38,228 nt of DNA, from assembly GCA_022708505.1 (NCBI GenBank), contig JAKIYP010000015.1:1-38228 (forward strand), given 5' to 3'. Shown here piece after piece: positions 9,492 to 17,066 of this stretch (the first letter of the stretch is position 1; each line of letters opens with the position of its first letter). Position numbers and translations under genes: made by a program. The notes beneath the pieces were generated by a model. It was not told the DNA's origin. It searched no databases and saw nothing but the letters and a program-made list of their open reading frames with translations. Origin of the DNA: Bacteroidota bacterium (GTDB lineage: Bacteria; Bacteroidota; Bacteroidia; Bacteroidales; Paludibacteraceae).

Positions 9492-10787
9492 ATGAAGAAG
9501 TGTTGTTTAGTTAGTTTTCTATTTTTATTACTTATTAGTGCCCGGTCCCAGACCTATACAAATCCGGTTTTGGTACCGGGCAACTTTAATGGTACCAATA
9601 TTAACAGTTTAGCCGACCCGCATGTATTCCGGGATTCGGACGGTATCTATTATATGTATGTAACCGGTAACGGATATCCGTGTTTCTCATCCAAAGACCT
9701 CATCAATTGGCAATACGAAAAAAAAGTATTCACGGGTACTAACCGTAAATGGGCAACCAATGGTTTCTGGGCTCCTGAGGTGATAAAAATTGATTCAAAA
9801 TATTACCTGCATTACACGGCTGGACGTGACGACCAGATTAAACACATTGGCGTAGCGGTTGCAAACAGTCCTACCGGACCATTCGTTGACCTGACCAATG
9901 AACCCTTTATTGATAACGGGGAAAAAGGCACCATCGATTCACATGTATTTATCGATGATGATGGCCGTACCTATATGTATTACTCCAATGCCATGTCGAC
10001 CAACCCGGTGCCGGAACTGGGCGGTAAAAAAAGGAGTGAAATCTGGGTGGTTGAAATAGAACCTGACTTCTCCGGTTTCCGGTCACAACCGCAAATGCTG
10101 ATTTATCCGCAACAAAGCTGGGAATTTAACGCCAGCAGTAACAGCTATTGGAACGAAGGCGCCGTGGTTATTAAACACGAAGGTACTTATTACATGTTGT
10201 TTTCATCCAATTGCTACTGTGCCGCCAATTACGCGGTTGGTTATGCTTATGCCTCATCGCCTTTCGGTCCGTTCACAAAAAGCTCCTATAACCCGATTTT
10301 ATCCAATTCAGGCGTAAGTCATGCTGTTTCCGGCCCTGGTCATAACAGCGTGGTGAAAGCTCCGGGTGAAAATGAATGGTATATGATTTACCATTCACAT
10401 GTGCATGTGGGTAATCTGAATTCATCCAACAATGGCATCCGGCAAGTCAATGTGGATAAATTAACTATCCATGCATTCAATTATATCACGGTGGATGGCC
10501 CGACTATCACCCCTCAACCCTACCCTGCTTTGCCAACAGGGCTGCAAGGAACTCCCTATCAGCAATTGCGTGTTTATCCAACCCTCGTTGAGGATGCTTT
10601 CAATGTCAATCACGTGATTCATCATGCCGATGCGTTTGTTACGCTGACTTCAATCACCGGACATACCACGCGGTTTCCTGTTCAGTCGAATGCCACGATA
10701 TCTATAGCAAATTTACCGGCCGGATGTTATCAGCTGATGCTAAACGACGGCACACAGCATTATCGATCCAGAATCATCAAAAAATAA
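9492..10787 (+). CDS. GH43 glycoside hydrolase with type IX secretion sorting tail
   Basis: This 431-residue secreted enzyme has a five-bladed beta-propeller of glycoside hydrolase family 43 (arabinofuranosidase, arabinanase or xylosidase activities). The signal peptide is about residues 1-20. The three GH43 carboxylates are in place: Asp42 in SLADPH (general base), Asp149 in TIDSHVF (pKa modulator) and Glu222 in YWNEGAV (general acid). After the propeller, residues about 355-431 (LRVYPTLVEDAFNV to the end in RIIKK) match a Por/type IX C-terminal sorting domain, so it should reach the cell surface or medium. The next gene is a close paralogue without this tail. The exact substrate is not readable; arabinan is inferred from the neighbouring GH93-like protein. 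Confidence 0.9.
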   Translation: MKKCCLVSFLFLLLISARSQTYTNPVLVPGNFNGTNINSLADPHVFRDSDGIYYMYVTGNGYPCFSSKDLINWQYEKKVFTGTNRKWATNGFWAPEVIKIDSKYYLHYTAGRDDQIKHIGVAVANSPTGPFVDLTNEPFIDNGEKGTIDSHVFIDDDGRTYMYYSNAMSTNPVPELGGKKRSEIWVVEIEPDFSGFRSQPQMLIYPQQSWEFNASSNSYWNEGAVVIKHEGTYYMLFSSNCYCAANYAVGYAYASSPFGPFTKSSYNPILSNSGVSHAVSGPGHNSVVKAPGENEWYMIYHSHVHVGNLNSSNNGIRQVNVDKLTIHAFNYITVDGPTITPQPYPALPTGLQGTPYQQLRVYPTLVEDAFNVNHVIHHADAFVTLTSITGHTTRFPVQSNATISIANLPAGCYQLMLNDGTQHYRSRIIKK

Positions 10788-10792
10788 GCAAC

Positions 10793-11857
10793 ATGAAGCG
10801 TTATATCCCCTATTTCTGGTTATTATTAGCAATCAACCTGTTATTCAGTGCTTGCCAAAGCATCAATCATACCTATACAAACCCGATTCTCAAACCGGGC
10901 AAATTCAATGGAAATAATATTGCATCCATGGCCGATCCGTTTATATTAACCGATAATGGAAAGTACTACATGTATGTTACCGGCGATGGATTTCCCTGCT
11001 TCTCGTCTACCGACTTAGTCAACTGGACTTACGAAGGCAAAACGATGGATTTACAATCCAGCAAATGGGCTGTCAGGAGTTTCTGGGCACCTGAGGTAAT
11101 TAAAATCGGCAAAAAATATTTCCTGCATTACACCGCTGCAAGGCAAGATAATATTAAACGCATCGGACTGGCTGTATCCGATTCTCCTGTCGGGCCATTT
11201 ACCGATGTGAACGACAAACCATTTCTGGATCGTGGTGAAAAAGGCAGTATCGACTCACACGTTTTCGTGGATGATGACGGCCGGACATACATGTATTACA
11301 CCAATGCCATGGATACGAACCCCAGGGCTGAACTGGGTGGTAAAAAAAGAAGTGAAATATGGGTAATGGAAGTTGAACCTGATTTATCGGGCATCATTTC
11401 AGAACCGGTGATGCTCACCTGGCCGGAGCAGGACTGGGAATTTAATCCGAATGAAAACCAATACTGGAACGAAGGCACGGTAATCATAAAAAAAGACAGT
11501 ACCTATTACCTGATGTATTCGGCCAACTGTTTCTGTGGTGAGACCTACGGTCTGGGTTATGCTACGGCTGTGTCACCTTTTGGCCCATTTAAAAAATACG
11601 ACCACAACCCCATTCTCAATAACAGTAAAATTCCGGGCAGTGTATCCGGACCGGGACACCACACGGTAGTGCAATCGCCCGACAAAACAGAATGGTTTTG
11701 TGTGTATCACTCCCATGTGCATGTCGGTAAATTAAACAGATCCAACAATGGCGTACGCCAAATCAATATCGACCGCATGGTGTTTTTACCTGATGGAACA
11801 ATCCAAATACTGGGACCAACCGTCACGCCACAACCCTACCCGTCAAATAAAAAATAA
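10793..11857 (+). CDS. GH43 glycoside hydrolase, lipoprotein
   Basis: This GH43 enzyme has 354 residues from the chosen start at 10793. That ATG begins a signal peptide ending in the lipobox LLFSAC (Cys21). An in-frame upstream start at 10724 would overlap the previous gene and bury the signal, so I reject it. Catalytic positions are Asp48 (SMADPF), Asp154 (SIDSHVF) and Glu227 (YWNEGTV). It is strongly similar along its length to the preceding GH43 protein, but it ends right after the propeller (TVTPQPYPSNKK) with no sorting domain. The start lies 5 bp after the previous stop. Tandem duplication followed by a change of export route is the simplest reading. Confidence 0.9.
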   Translation: MKRYIPYFWLLLAINLLFSACQSINHTYTNPILKPGKFNGNNIASMADPFILTDNGKYYMYVTGDGFPCFSSTDLVNWTYEGKTMDLQSSKWAVRSFWAPEVIKIGKKYFLHYTAARQDNIKRIGLAVSDSPVGPFTDVNDKPFLDRGEKGSIDSHVFVDDDGRTYMYYTNAMDTNPRAELGGKKRSEIWVMEVEPDLSGIISEPVMLTWPEQDWEFNPNENQYWNEGTVIIKKDSTYYLMYSANCFCGETYGLGYATAVSPFGPFKKYDHNPILNNSKIPGSVSGPGHHTVVQSPDKTEWFCVYHSHVHVGKLNRSNNGVRQINIDRMVFLPDGTIQILGPTVTPQPYPSNKK

Positions 11858-11869
11858 AAGATTCCCCGC

Positions 11870-13624
11870 ATGAGAATCCGGATTATATTGTTCTTCACCT
11901 TCGCATTGCTTGGTAGTCTGTTTGCCCAGATAAGCTGGGAGACACCGCGTACCATTGATACGCCCTACTCCAAATACATTCGTACCTGCAAGATTGAACG
12001 TGGTCCGGCTGCCGGCAATATCTTACTGACCTACTCCGACCGCCAGCATGGGGGTAATATTTGGATGATACGAAGTTCCGATCTCGGTATAAGCTGGAGC
12101 GATCCGGTCAGGCTGTTGCAATCACCCCGCATTGCCGATGGCGAATACATCTTTAATGCCAACATGATTCAATTGCAGGACGACCGGCTGATGCTTTGCT
12201 ACCAGCACCGCTGGGATCCGGGAACTATCGCCACCAAATCGTACACCGGTGTGCGTTACAGTTCGGATGGGGGTTATACCTGGAGCGACGAACAACAAAC
12301 ACCCAATACCTGTGTGTGGGAAGCAAGGCCTATTCAGGTCAACAGCGACAAAAACGGAGATGGTCACAACGATATTTATATCTATTACACCCAGGAAGTA
12401 AATCCTACTTTCTATCGTCCGGAGCATTGCAATCAACAATATTCAGTGGGCAGGGCTGTAGCTTATGTTGTTTCGTACGACAATGGGGTTAGCTGGCAAA
12501 CCAACAGCAACGAGCGTTTCTCCGGCCGCATCATTCATCGCAATTACAACGGACAGCCCGATTCACAGGGAGGTATGCCTACCATGGTCGAATTACCGAA
12601 TCACCGCATCGCGGTGGTTGCTGAAGCGCCTAAAGGAAGCAGCATTGCTTTTGCCTCCTGGGTAACAGCCTGCGACCCACACGACTACGACTTCGACAAT
12701 ATCCAGGGCAACTGGTGTAGTGTTGATTATAATGTCAACATCAGTCAGGCCAGCTACGACAACGATGGTTACGTGATACCCTCAAGCGTTACACTCACTC
12801 CCGATCCCAACGTGTACCCCAACAACACCCAGAACTTGTGGAAAATGTCGTCGGTGTACGGCAATGCTCCCTTTACCTGTGTGCTTCCCAATGGCAGAAT
12901 TGCTTACTCCCAAAACTCGAATCAGAAAATACGGGTGTTCGTTGCTGATGTCAACGGAAAAAACAGCGTGGAAGTAGCACGACCATTCAGCAATGACTAC
13001 AACACATTTTACTCCTGCATCATCCCTATCAGCGACAATATGGTATTGGTGACCGCGCATGATTACACAGATTGCAGCAGGATTCACCTCAACCGCGGCA
13101 CGATTACTAAAGACACTTCGGCTCCGACAACACCCGGCATTCCTCAGGTAGTTGCTATAGATGACAACAAATATAGCCTCAACTGGACAAAATCCACTGA
13201 TAACTATGTTGTTGCCAAATATGAAGTCTGGAACGAAAACGAGTTGTTGACTACCACCCGTTGGGATAACTTTGTGACCATCGATACACAATATCTGGCA
13301 ACTTACAACATCAAGGTAAGGGCGCAGGATTATCAGGGCAATTATTCTTTGTTTTCAGAAACACTGAGTTTCACCACCCATTTATCTGATCCCGTTATTA
13401 AAAATTTGAGCGTATTTCCGACGATTGTAAATGATGTAGTCCAAATTAAACACGAGAACCCGGGCAATAAAACCCTTTACATCACTTCCATGATGGGGAA
13501 AACAGTTGTCAGGAAAATCGCGCCGGATGGATACGTTAACCTCTCAGACCTCAATGCGGGTATGTACCTGCTTCTGTTGAAAGAAGGAGAACAAACATAC
13601 ACCGCAAAGATTATCAAGGAGTAA
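11870..13624 (+). CDS. Sialidase-fold (GH93/BNR-like) exo-glycosidase with FnIII and type IX tail
   Basis: This 584-residue secreted protein has a signal peptide at residues 1-19 (GSLFAQ). Three Asp-box (BNR) motifs show a sialidase-like propeller: SSDLGISW (69-76), SSDGGYTW (131-138) and SYDNGVSW (202-209). Candidate catalytic glutamates are Glu151 (CVWEARP) and Glu252 (IAVVAEAPK). This spacing and context resemble GH93 exo-arabinanases as I know them. A fibronectin type III domain follows (about 417-504), then a type IX sorting domain (about 513-584, ending AKIIKE). It is the last gene of the locus, 12 bp after a GH43 gene. The fold is well supported. GH93 identity is plausible only, and another BNR glycosidase family is possible. 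Confidence 0.7.
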   Translation: MRIRIILFFTFALLGSLFAQISWETPRTIDTPYSKYIRTCKIERGPAAGNILLTYSDRQHGGNIWMIRSSDLGISWSDPVRLLQSPRIADGEYIFNANMIQLQDDRLMLCYQHRWDPGTIATKSYTGVRYSSDGGYTWSDEQQTPNTCVWEARPIQVNSDKNGDGHNDIYIYYTQEVNPTFYRPEHCNQQYSVGRAVAYVVSYDNGVSWQTNSNERFSGRIIHRNYNGQPDSQGGMPTMVELPNHRIAVVAEAPKGSSIAFASWVTACDPHDYDFDNIQGNWCSVDYNVNISQASYDNDGYVIPSSVTLTPDPNVYPNNTQNLWKMSSVYGNAPFTCVLPNGRIAYSQNSNQKIRVFVADVNGKNSVEVARPFSNDYNTFYSCIIPISDNMVLVTAHDYTDCSRIHLNRGTITKDTSAPTTPGIPQVVAIDDNKYSLNWTKSTDNYVVAKYEVWNENELLTTTRWDNFVTIDTQYLATYNIKVRAQDYQGNYSLFSETLSFTTHLSDPVIKNLSVFPTIVNDVVQIKHENPGNKTLYITSMMGKTVVRKIAPDGYVNLSDLNAGMYLLLLKEGEQTYTAKIIKE

Positions 13625-13679
13625 GTGCTGATATGCTTTGTACTTAACGAAAAGGAGCTTGCTTAATTATAACTATGCG

Positions 13680-14075
13680 TTACAATGCTATGTTTTTACT
13701 TATATTTTCAGCAATAGCAATCATTTCTTCTTTTTCGAGTTTTAATTTCGGATTCTTAAAATTCAGATCCGATTCTTGGTTGATAGGCACCAGATGGATG
13801 TGTGCATGGGGCACTTCCATACCAAGTACGGCAACACCAATTCGCACGCATGGAACAGCCTGCCGGATGGCTTTTGCAACTTTTTTAGCAAAAATCATCA
13901 TGTCACCTACCGTTTTATCTTCCAGATTAAAAATGTAATCCTCTTCAATTTTGGGAACAACCAATGTATGTCCTTTGGTCATGGGACTAATGTCCAGAAA
14001 TGCAAAGAAATTTTCATCCTCTGCAATCTTGTAACAGGGAATTTCACCCCGGATTATTTTGCTGAAGATAGTCAT
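13680..14075 (-). CDS. HIT family nucleotide hydrolase
   Basis: This 131-residue histidine-triad protein hydrolyses nucleotide phosphoramidates or related nucleotidyl bonds. The signature VPHAHIHLVP carries the triad at His90, His92 and His94, and the N-terminal FSKIIRGEIPCYKI and the FAFLDISPMTKGHTLVVPK segment are typical of the Hint branch. Full length for the family. It begins 11 bp after the greA stop on the same strand, so the two probably form an operon. It converges with the polysaccharide locus. Confidence 0.93.
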   Translation of the reverse strand: MTIFSKIIRGEIPCYKIAEDENFFAFLDISPMTKGHTLVVPKIEEDYIFNLEDKTVGDMMIFAKKVAKAIRQAVPCVRIGVAVLGMEVPHAHIHLVPINQESDLNFKNPKLKLEKEEMIAIAENISKNIAL

Positions 14076-14086
14076 AGTATTGTATA

Positions 14087-14557
14087 TTATAATGAAATAT
14101 CAACAATTTCAAACTCCATCAAACCGGAAGGTACCTGCACATTGGCTTTCTCTCCGACTTTTTTTCCCAGGAGTCCTTTTGCAATAGGTGTTGTAACCGA
14201 AAGTTTTCCTTCTTTCAGATTAGCTTCACTTTCTGAAACAATCATATACGACATTACCTGACCCGTTTTAAGATTCTTTATCTTAACACGGTTAAGAATC
14301 TGTACCTCATTGGTATTGATTTTCGATTCGTCAATCATGCGTGCAGAAGCCAGGGTCTCCTTCAGTTGAGATATCTTCATCTCAAGCAAGCCCTGAGCCT
14401 CTTTGGCTGCATCATATTCAGCATTTTCCGACAAATCACCTTTGTCCCGGGCTTCAGCAATTTGTTTGGAAATTGCCGGTCGTTGAACCCGTTCAAGCTC
14501 GTTCAATTCCTCTTTTAACCTCTTGTACCCATCTTCTGTCATGTAAGTCACTGCCAT
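14087..14557 (-). CDS. greA: Transcription elongation factor GreA
   Basis: This 156-residue Gre factor rescues backtracked RNA polymerase by stimulating transcript cleavage. The N-terminal coiled coil carries the acidic tip with DKGDLSENAEYDAAKEAQ (about residues 38-55), which supplies the catalytic acidic pair. The C-terminal FKBP-like domain has TPIAKGLLGKKVGE near its end. The ATG at 14557 follows a perfect AGGAGG at 14565-14570 with 7-nt spacing, which is unusual here since neighbouring genes lack Shine-Dalgarno sequences. A terminator-like hairpin lies in the leader. HIT follows 11 bp downstream. Confidence 0.96.
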   Translation of the reverse strand: MAVTYMTEDGYKRLKEELNELERVQRPAISKQIAEARDKGDLSENAEYDAAKEAQGLLEMKISQLKETLASARMIDESKINTNEVQILNRVKIKNLKTGQVMSYMIVSESEANLKEGKLSVTTPIAKGLLGKKVGEKANVQVPSGLMEFEIVDISL

Positions 14558-14564
14558 GATAAAT

Positions 14565-14570
14565 CCTCCT
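14565..14570 (-). promoter_or_regulatory. Strong Shine-Dalgarno before greA
   Basis: On the minus strand this reads AGGAGG, 7 nt before the greA ATG. Other gene starts inspected in the window show no such match, and Bacteroidota ribosomes are known to sequester the anti-Shine-Dalgarno. This fixes the greA start and may matter for its control. Confidence 0.75.
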
Positions 14571-14596
14571 CAAAAAACGTTTATAATTAATTCAAA

Positions 14597-14632
14597 CAAA
14601 AAAGAATTCCGACTAACGTTGCCGGAACTCTT
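14597..14632 (-). terminator. Terminator-like hairpin in the greA leader
   Basis: Arms 14623-14632 and 14602-14611 pair over 9 of 10 bp around an 11-nt loop and are followed on the minus strand by TTTTTT. It lies between the predicted greA -7 element (14656-14663) and the greA start, so it could attenuate greA. It could also simply end the upstream minus-strand gene (14716-15117). Confidence 0.6.
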
Positions 14633-14655
14633 AATTTTACCCTGATTATTTGTTG

Positions 14656-14663
14656 CAAATATA
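14656..14663 (-). promoter_or_regulatory. Predicted -7 element for greA-HIT
   Basis: The minus strand reads TATATTTG, a full match to the Bacteroidota -7 consensus TAnnTTTG, about 100 bp upstream of greA. No good TTTG was seen at the expected -33 distance, so the call is moderate. Confidence 0.45.
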
Positions 14664-14715
14664 GATTAACTTTTCCGAAATAAAAAATCTTTTATATGTT
14701 ATAAAACAACATTTA

Positions 14716-15117
14716 TCAATACTTTCTATTAAAGATCTCTGAATAAATGACAGCCTTTTTGGCTTCATCAATATTATCCAGTTCAATTTCATAGGAATTG
14801 GATGCTTCAGATTCCTCCGTTTGCAGTTCGTCGAAAGGCCTAACCGGTTTAACCTGCTTTTTAGCTTTCATAACCGACATATCCCTTACAGTATCGTAGG
14901 TAGGAATTTCAACTTTTGCCTCTTTTTTCTTTATCTGCTGATAGACCGGTTTTTCAGGTTTGACATAATCCGTGAATTCCGGGATAATATCCTCCAGATC
15001 CGGAAAATCAACAGTTTCTACCTCCGCTTCCCGTTTTTTCTTCCGTTTGCCTAATATACTACTGATACCGGCAATCAGAATCACAACCAGATATATGTAA
15101 TCACCTAAGCTGTCCAT
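14716..15117 (-). CDS. Hypothetical membrane-anchored protein, 133 residues
   Basis: I do not recognise this protein. It has one N-terminal hydrophobic segment (residues about 6-23, YIYLVVILIAGISSIL) followed at once by a basic stop-transfer cluster (GKRKKKREAE), so it is probably a single-pass inner-membrane protein with the C-terminal 100 residues in the cytoplasm. That tail is highly charged, low in hydrophobics and probably partly disordered. It ends in a short helical stretch (IDEAKKAVIYSEIFNRKY). Such small anchored proteins are common in Bacteroidales and mostly unnamed. A -7 element (TATATTTG) sits 20 bp upstream. No function is assigned. Confidence 0.75.
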   Translation of the reverse strand: MDSLGDYIYLVVILIAGISSILGKRKKKREAEVETVDFPDLEDIIPEFTDYVKPEKPVYQQIKKKEAKVEIPTYDTVRDMSVMKAKKQVKPVRPFDELQTEESEASNSYEIELDNIDEAKKAVIYSEIFNRKY

Positions 15118-15136
15118 TGATTATTTATTACTCCGA

Positions 15137-15144
15137 CAAATATA
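15137..15144 (-). promoter_or_regulatory. Predicted -7 element for the 133-residue membrane protein
   Basis: The minus strand reads TATATTTG, 19-26 bp before the gene start at 15117. A TTTG lies 23 bp further upstream (15168-15171), slightly longer than the usual spacing. Confidence 0.45.
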
Positions 15145-15177
15145 CGCAAAGCTTTTGATTCACGAAACAAACAGACA

Positions 15178-15262
15178 CAAAAAAACAATGGGTAACTTCA
15201 CAGCCACCCATTGCACATTTTAACCTAAACCTTAACTATGAAAAATTTATCTGTTTGTTTAC
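15178..15262 (-). ncRNA. Putative small RNA of about 85 nt (unnamed)
   Basis: In the 390-bp gap between the membrane-protein gene and miaB, the minus strand carries a complete transcription unit with no gene. A full promoter (TTTG at 15295-15298, 20 bp, TATCTTTG at 15267-15274) is followed about 55 nt later by a perfect 8-bp hairpin (CAATGGGT / ACCCATTG, 15186-15213) and seven T residues (15179-15185). The predicted transcript has an A/U-rich 5' part with a GUUAAGGUUUAGGUUA stretch that could serve as a seed or pairing region, then the terminator. It could instead be a leader RNA of the gene starting at 15117 that terminates early. I cannot match it to a named family. Confidence 0.6.
15179..15213 (-). 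terminator. Intrinsic terminator of the putative small RNA
   Basis: A perfect 8-bp stem (15186-15193 with 15206-15213) has a 12-nt loop and is followed on the minus strand by seven T. This is the textbook intrinsic terminator arrangement, and no minus-strand gene ends upstream of it. Confidence 0.8.
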
Positions 15263-15266
15263 TCTG

Positions 15267-15298
15267 CAAAGATATATCTCATTGTTTAATCCACCAAA
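15267..15298 (-). promoter_or_regulatory. Promoter of the putative small RNA
   Basis: TTTG (15295-15298) and TATCTTTG (15267-15274) on the minus strand are separated by exactly 20 bp. Both match the Bacteroidota housekeeping consensus completely, with the same spacing as the sdhC and GH9 promoters in this window. Confidence 0.7.
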
Positions 15299-15448
15299 CA
15301 ATTCGACAAAAAAAACACGCAAAAGGTAAACATTTAACTTTTTCCAACATTTGACATCTTACCTTTATCTGGTTATCAACCCATTAAAATACTGACTTAA
15401 CAGAAATTTAAATTGTTAAATCCTATTAATCTTGTAGTTTATATATCA

Positions 15449-15480
15449 TTTCCATATTTAATCAATATCCATTACCTTTG
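15449..15480 (+). promoter_or_regulatory. Predicted promoter of miaB
   Basis: TACCTTTG (15473-15480) fits the -7 consensus. TTTC lies 20 bp upstream (15449-15452), a 3 of 4 match to the -33 element. The start codon is 28 bp downstream. Confidence 0.55.
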
Positions 15481-15507
15481 TAAATACATTTACAAACAAT
15501 AATAATC

Positions 15508-16884
15508 ATGAAACAAGAAGAAACAAATGTTGTTTCAGCGGACTCTAAATCCGCTTTGAACGACAAAAAGCTTTTTATTGAGACCTATGGCTGCCAAATG
15601 AATGTAGCCGATAGCGAGGTCGTAGCATCTATCATGGAGATGGATGGCTTTGCGCTGACAGATAAGATTACCGATGCAGATGCAATTTTCGTAAACACCT
15701 GTTCGGTGAGAGACAATGCAGAGCAAAAGATCTATCAGCGTTTGAAGTATTATCATTCGCTCAAGAGAAAAAAGAAAAAAATGGTAATCGGTGTAATCGG
15801 CTGCATGGCTGAAAGGGTAAAAGAAAATCTAATCACAGAACACGGAGTAGATATGGTTGTCGGACCTGATGCGTACCTTGACATCCCCAACCTCATCAAT
15901 TCGGTTGAAAGCGGAGAAAAGGCCATCAACGTAGAACTCTCAAAGACAGAAACCTATCGCGATGTAATGCCGACAAGAATTGGCGCTTCCATCTCAGGAT
16001 TCGTATCCATCATGCGCGGATGTGATAAATTTTGTACGTATTGCGTAGTCCCATATACAAGAGGAAGAGAACGAAGTCGCGATGTCGACAGCATTCTGAA
16101 TGAAATAAAAGACCTGCAGGCAAAAAATTACAAAGAGGTAACACTGCTCGGTCAAACCGTCAATTCATATAAGTACGAAAAAGACGGTAAAACAGTATCA
16201 TTTCCCGAATTATTACAAATTGTGGCAGAAGCTGTACCTGATATGCGTATCCGCTTTACCAGTCCACACCCCAAAGACATGAGCGACGAAACAATTGAAA
16301 TGATAGCACGCTATCCTAACATTTGCCGCTTTATTCACCTTCCCGTTCAATCAGGTAGCAATAAAATCCTGAAACTGATGAACCGCAAATACACCCGTGA
16401 ATGGTATTTCGACCGGATTGACACCATCCGCAGGATAATCCCGGATTGTGCTATTGGAACTGACATATTTTGCGGGTTTTGCGATGAAACCGAAGAAGAC
16501 CATCAGGACACGCTCGATTTGATGCGCAGGGTAAAGTTCGATCAGGCATTTATGTTTAAATACTCTGAGCGTCCGGGAACAATTGCAGCTAAACGCATGC
16601 CCGACAATGTACCGGAAGAAACTAAAATCAGGCGATTAAATGAAATTATTGCACTGCAAAACGAGATATCGAACAAAAGCAATCAGGATGATGTAGGCAA
16701 AATCTACGAAGTGCTTGTGGAAGGTTTTTCAAAAAGGTCTAACGAACAACTATTCGGCAGAACTTCCCAAAACAAGGTAGTCATTTTCCCCAGAGAAGGA
16801 AGACGCATCGGAGAGTTCATCAAAGTAAGAATTCTATCTGCATCATCAGCAACATTGATTGGAGAAGTCCTGGAACTGAGCTGA
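15508..16884 (+). CDS. miaB: tRNA-2-methylthio-N6-dimethylallyladenosine synthase MiaB
   Basis: This 458-residue radical-SAM methylthiotransferase adds the methylthio group to i6A37 of tRNAs that read UNN codons. The N-terminal UPF0004 domain shows its three cluster cysteines: Cys29 (YGCQMN), Cys65 (NTCSVRDNA) and Cys99 (GCMAER). The radical-SAM CxxxCxxC is at Cys172, Cys176 and Cys179 (CDKFCTYC), followed by VVPYTRGRERSR. The C-terminal TRAM domain (about 395-458, ending in GEVLELS) is complete. YGCQMN and TRGRERSR support MiaB over the MtaB and RimO relatives. It is monocistronic as far as can be seen. Confidence 0.95.
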   Translation: MKQEETNVVSADSKSALNDKKLFIETYGCQMNVADSEVVASIMEMDGFALTDKITDADAIFVNTCSVRDNAEQKIYQRLKYYHSLKRKKKKMVIGVIGCMAERVKENLITEHGVDMVVGPDAYLDIPNLINSVESGEKAINVELSKTETYRDVMPTRIGASISGFVSIMRGCDKFCTYCVVPYTRGRERSRDVDSILNEIKDLQAKNYKEVTLLGQTVNSYKYEKDGKTVSFPELLQIVAEAVPDMRIRFTSPHPKDMSDETIEMIARYPNICRFIHLPVQSGSNKILKLMNRKYTREWYFDRIDTIRRIIPDCAIGTDIFCGFCDETEEDHQDTLDLMRRVKFDQAFMFKYSERPGTIAAKRMPDNVPEETKIRRLNEIIALQNEISNKSNQDDVGKIYEVLVEGFSKRSNEQLFGRTSQNKVVIFPREGRRIGEFIKVRILSASSATLIGEVLELS

Positions 16885-16947
16885 TATACAATACATTCAT
16901 CATTATTAATCTGAATGATTATAAATAAAGAAATTTTTCCGCAATGC

Positions 16948-16979
16948 TTTGTTGTTTTGAAACGAAATGACTACTTTTG
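16948..16979 (+). promoter_or_regulatory. Promoter of the fumarate reductase/succinate dehydrogenase operon
   Basis: TTTG (16948-16951), 20 bp, then TACTTTTG (16972-16979): both elements match the Bacteroidota consensus. The predicted leader of about 80 nt runs to the first gene at 17067. Confidence 0.65.
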
Positions 16980-17066
16980 TGTGCTGGAAAGAGCGATAGA
17001 AATACAGTCTGAAACATCTGTTAATCTGCAATTTATATTAATTAAACAATAATAAAACAAAAATCT

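Noticed and set aside
10724..10792. Earlier start for the second GH43 gene
   Set aside because: It overlaps the first GH43 gene and would mask the lipoprotein signal that begins at 10793.
12782..13291. 169-codon ORF on the minus strand
   Set aside because: It is antisense inside the BNR/GH93-like gene, has no recognisable domains or signal, and the plus-strand frame is clearly coding.
13776..14261. 161-codon ORF on the plus strand
   Set aside because: It runs antisense across the HIT and greA genes, both of which are solid. The translation has no family features.
15238..15354. 38-codon ORF (MKNLSVCLLCKDI...) on the plus strand before miaB
   Set aside because: It lies antisense to the putative small RNA and its promoter, has no plus-strand promoter, and its composition gives no sign of a real peptide.
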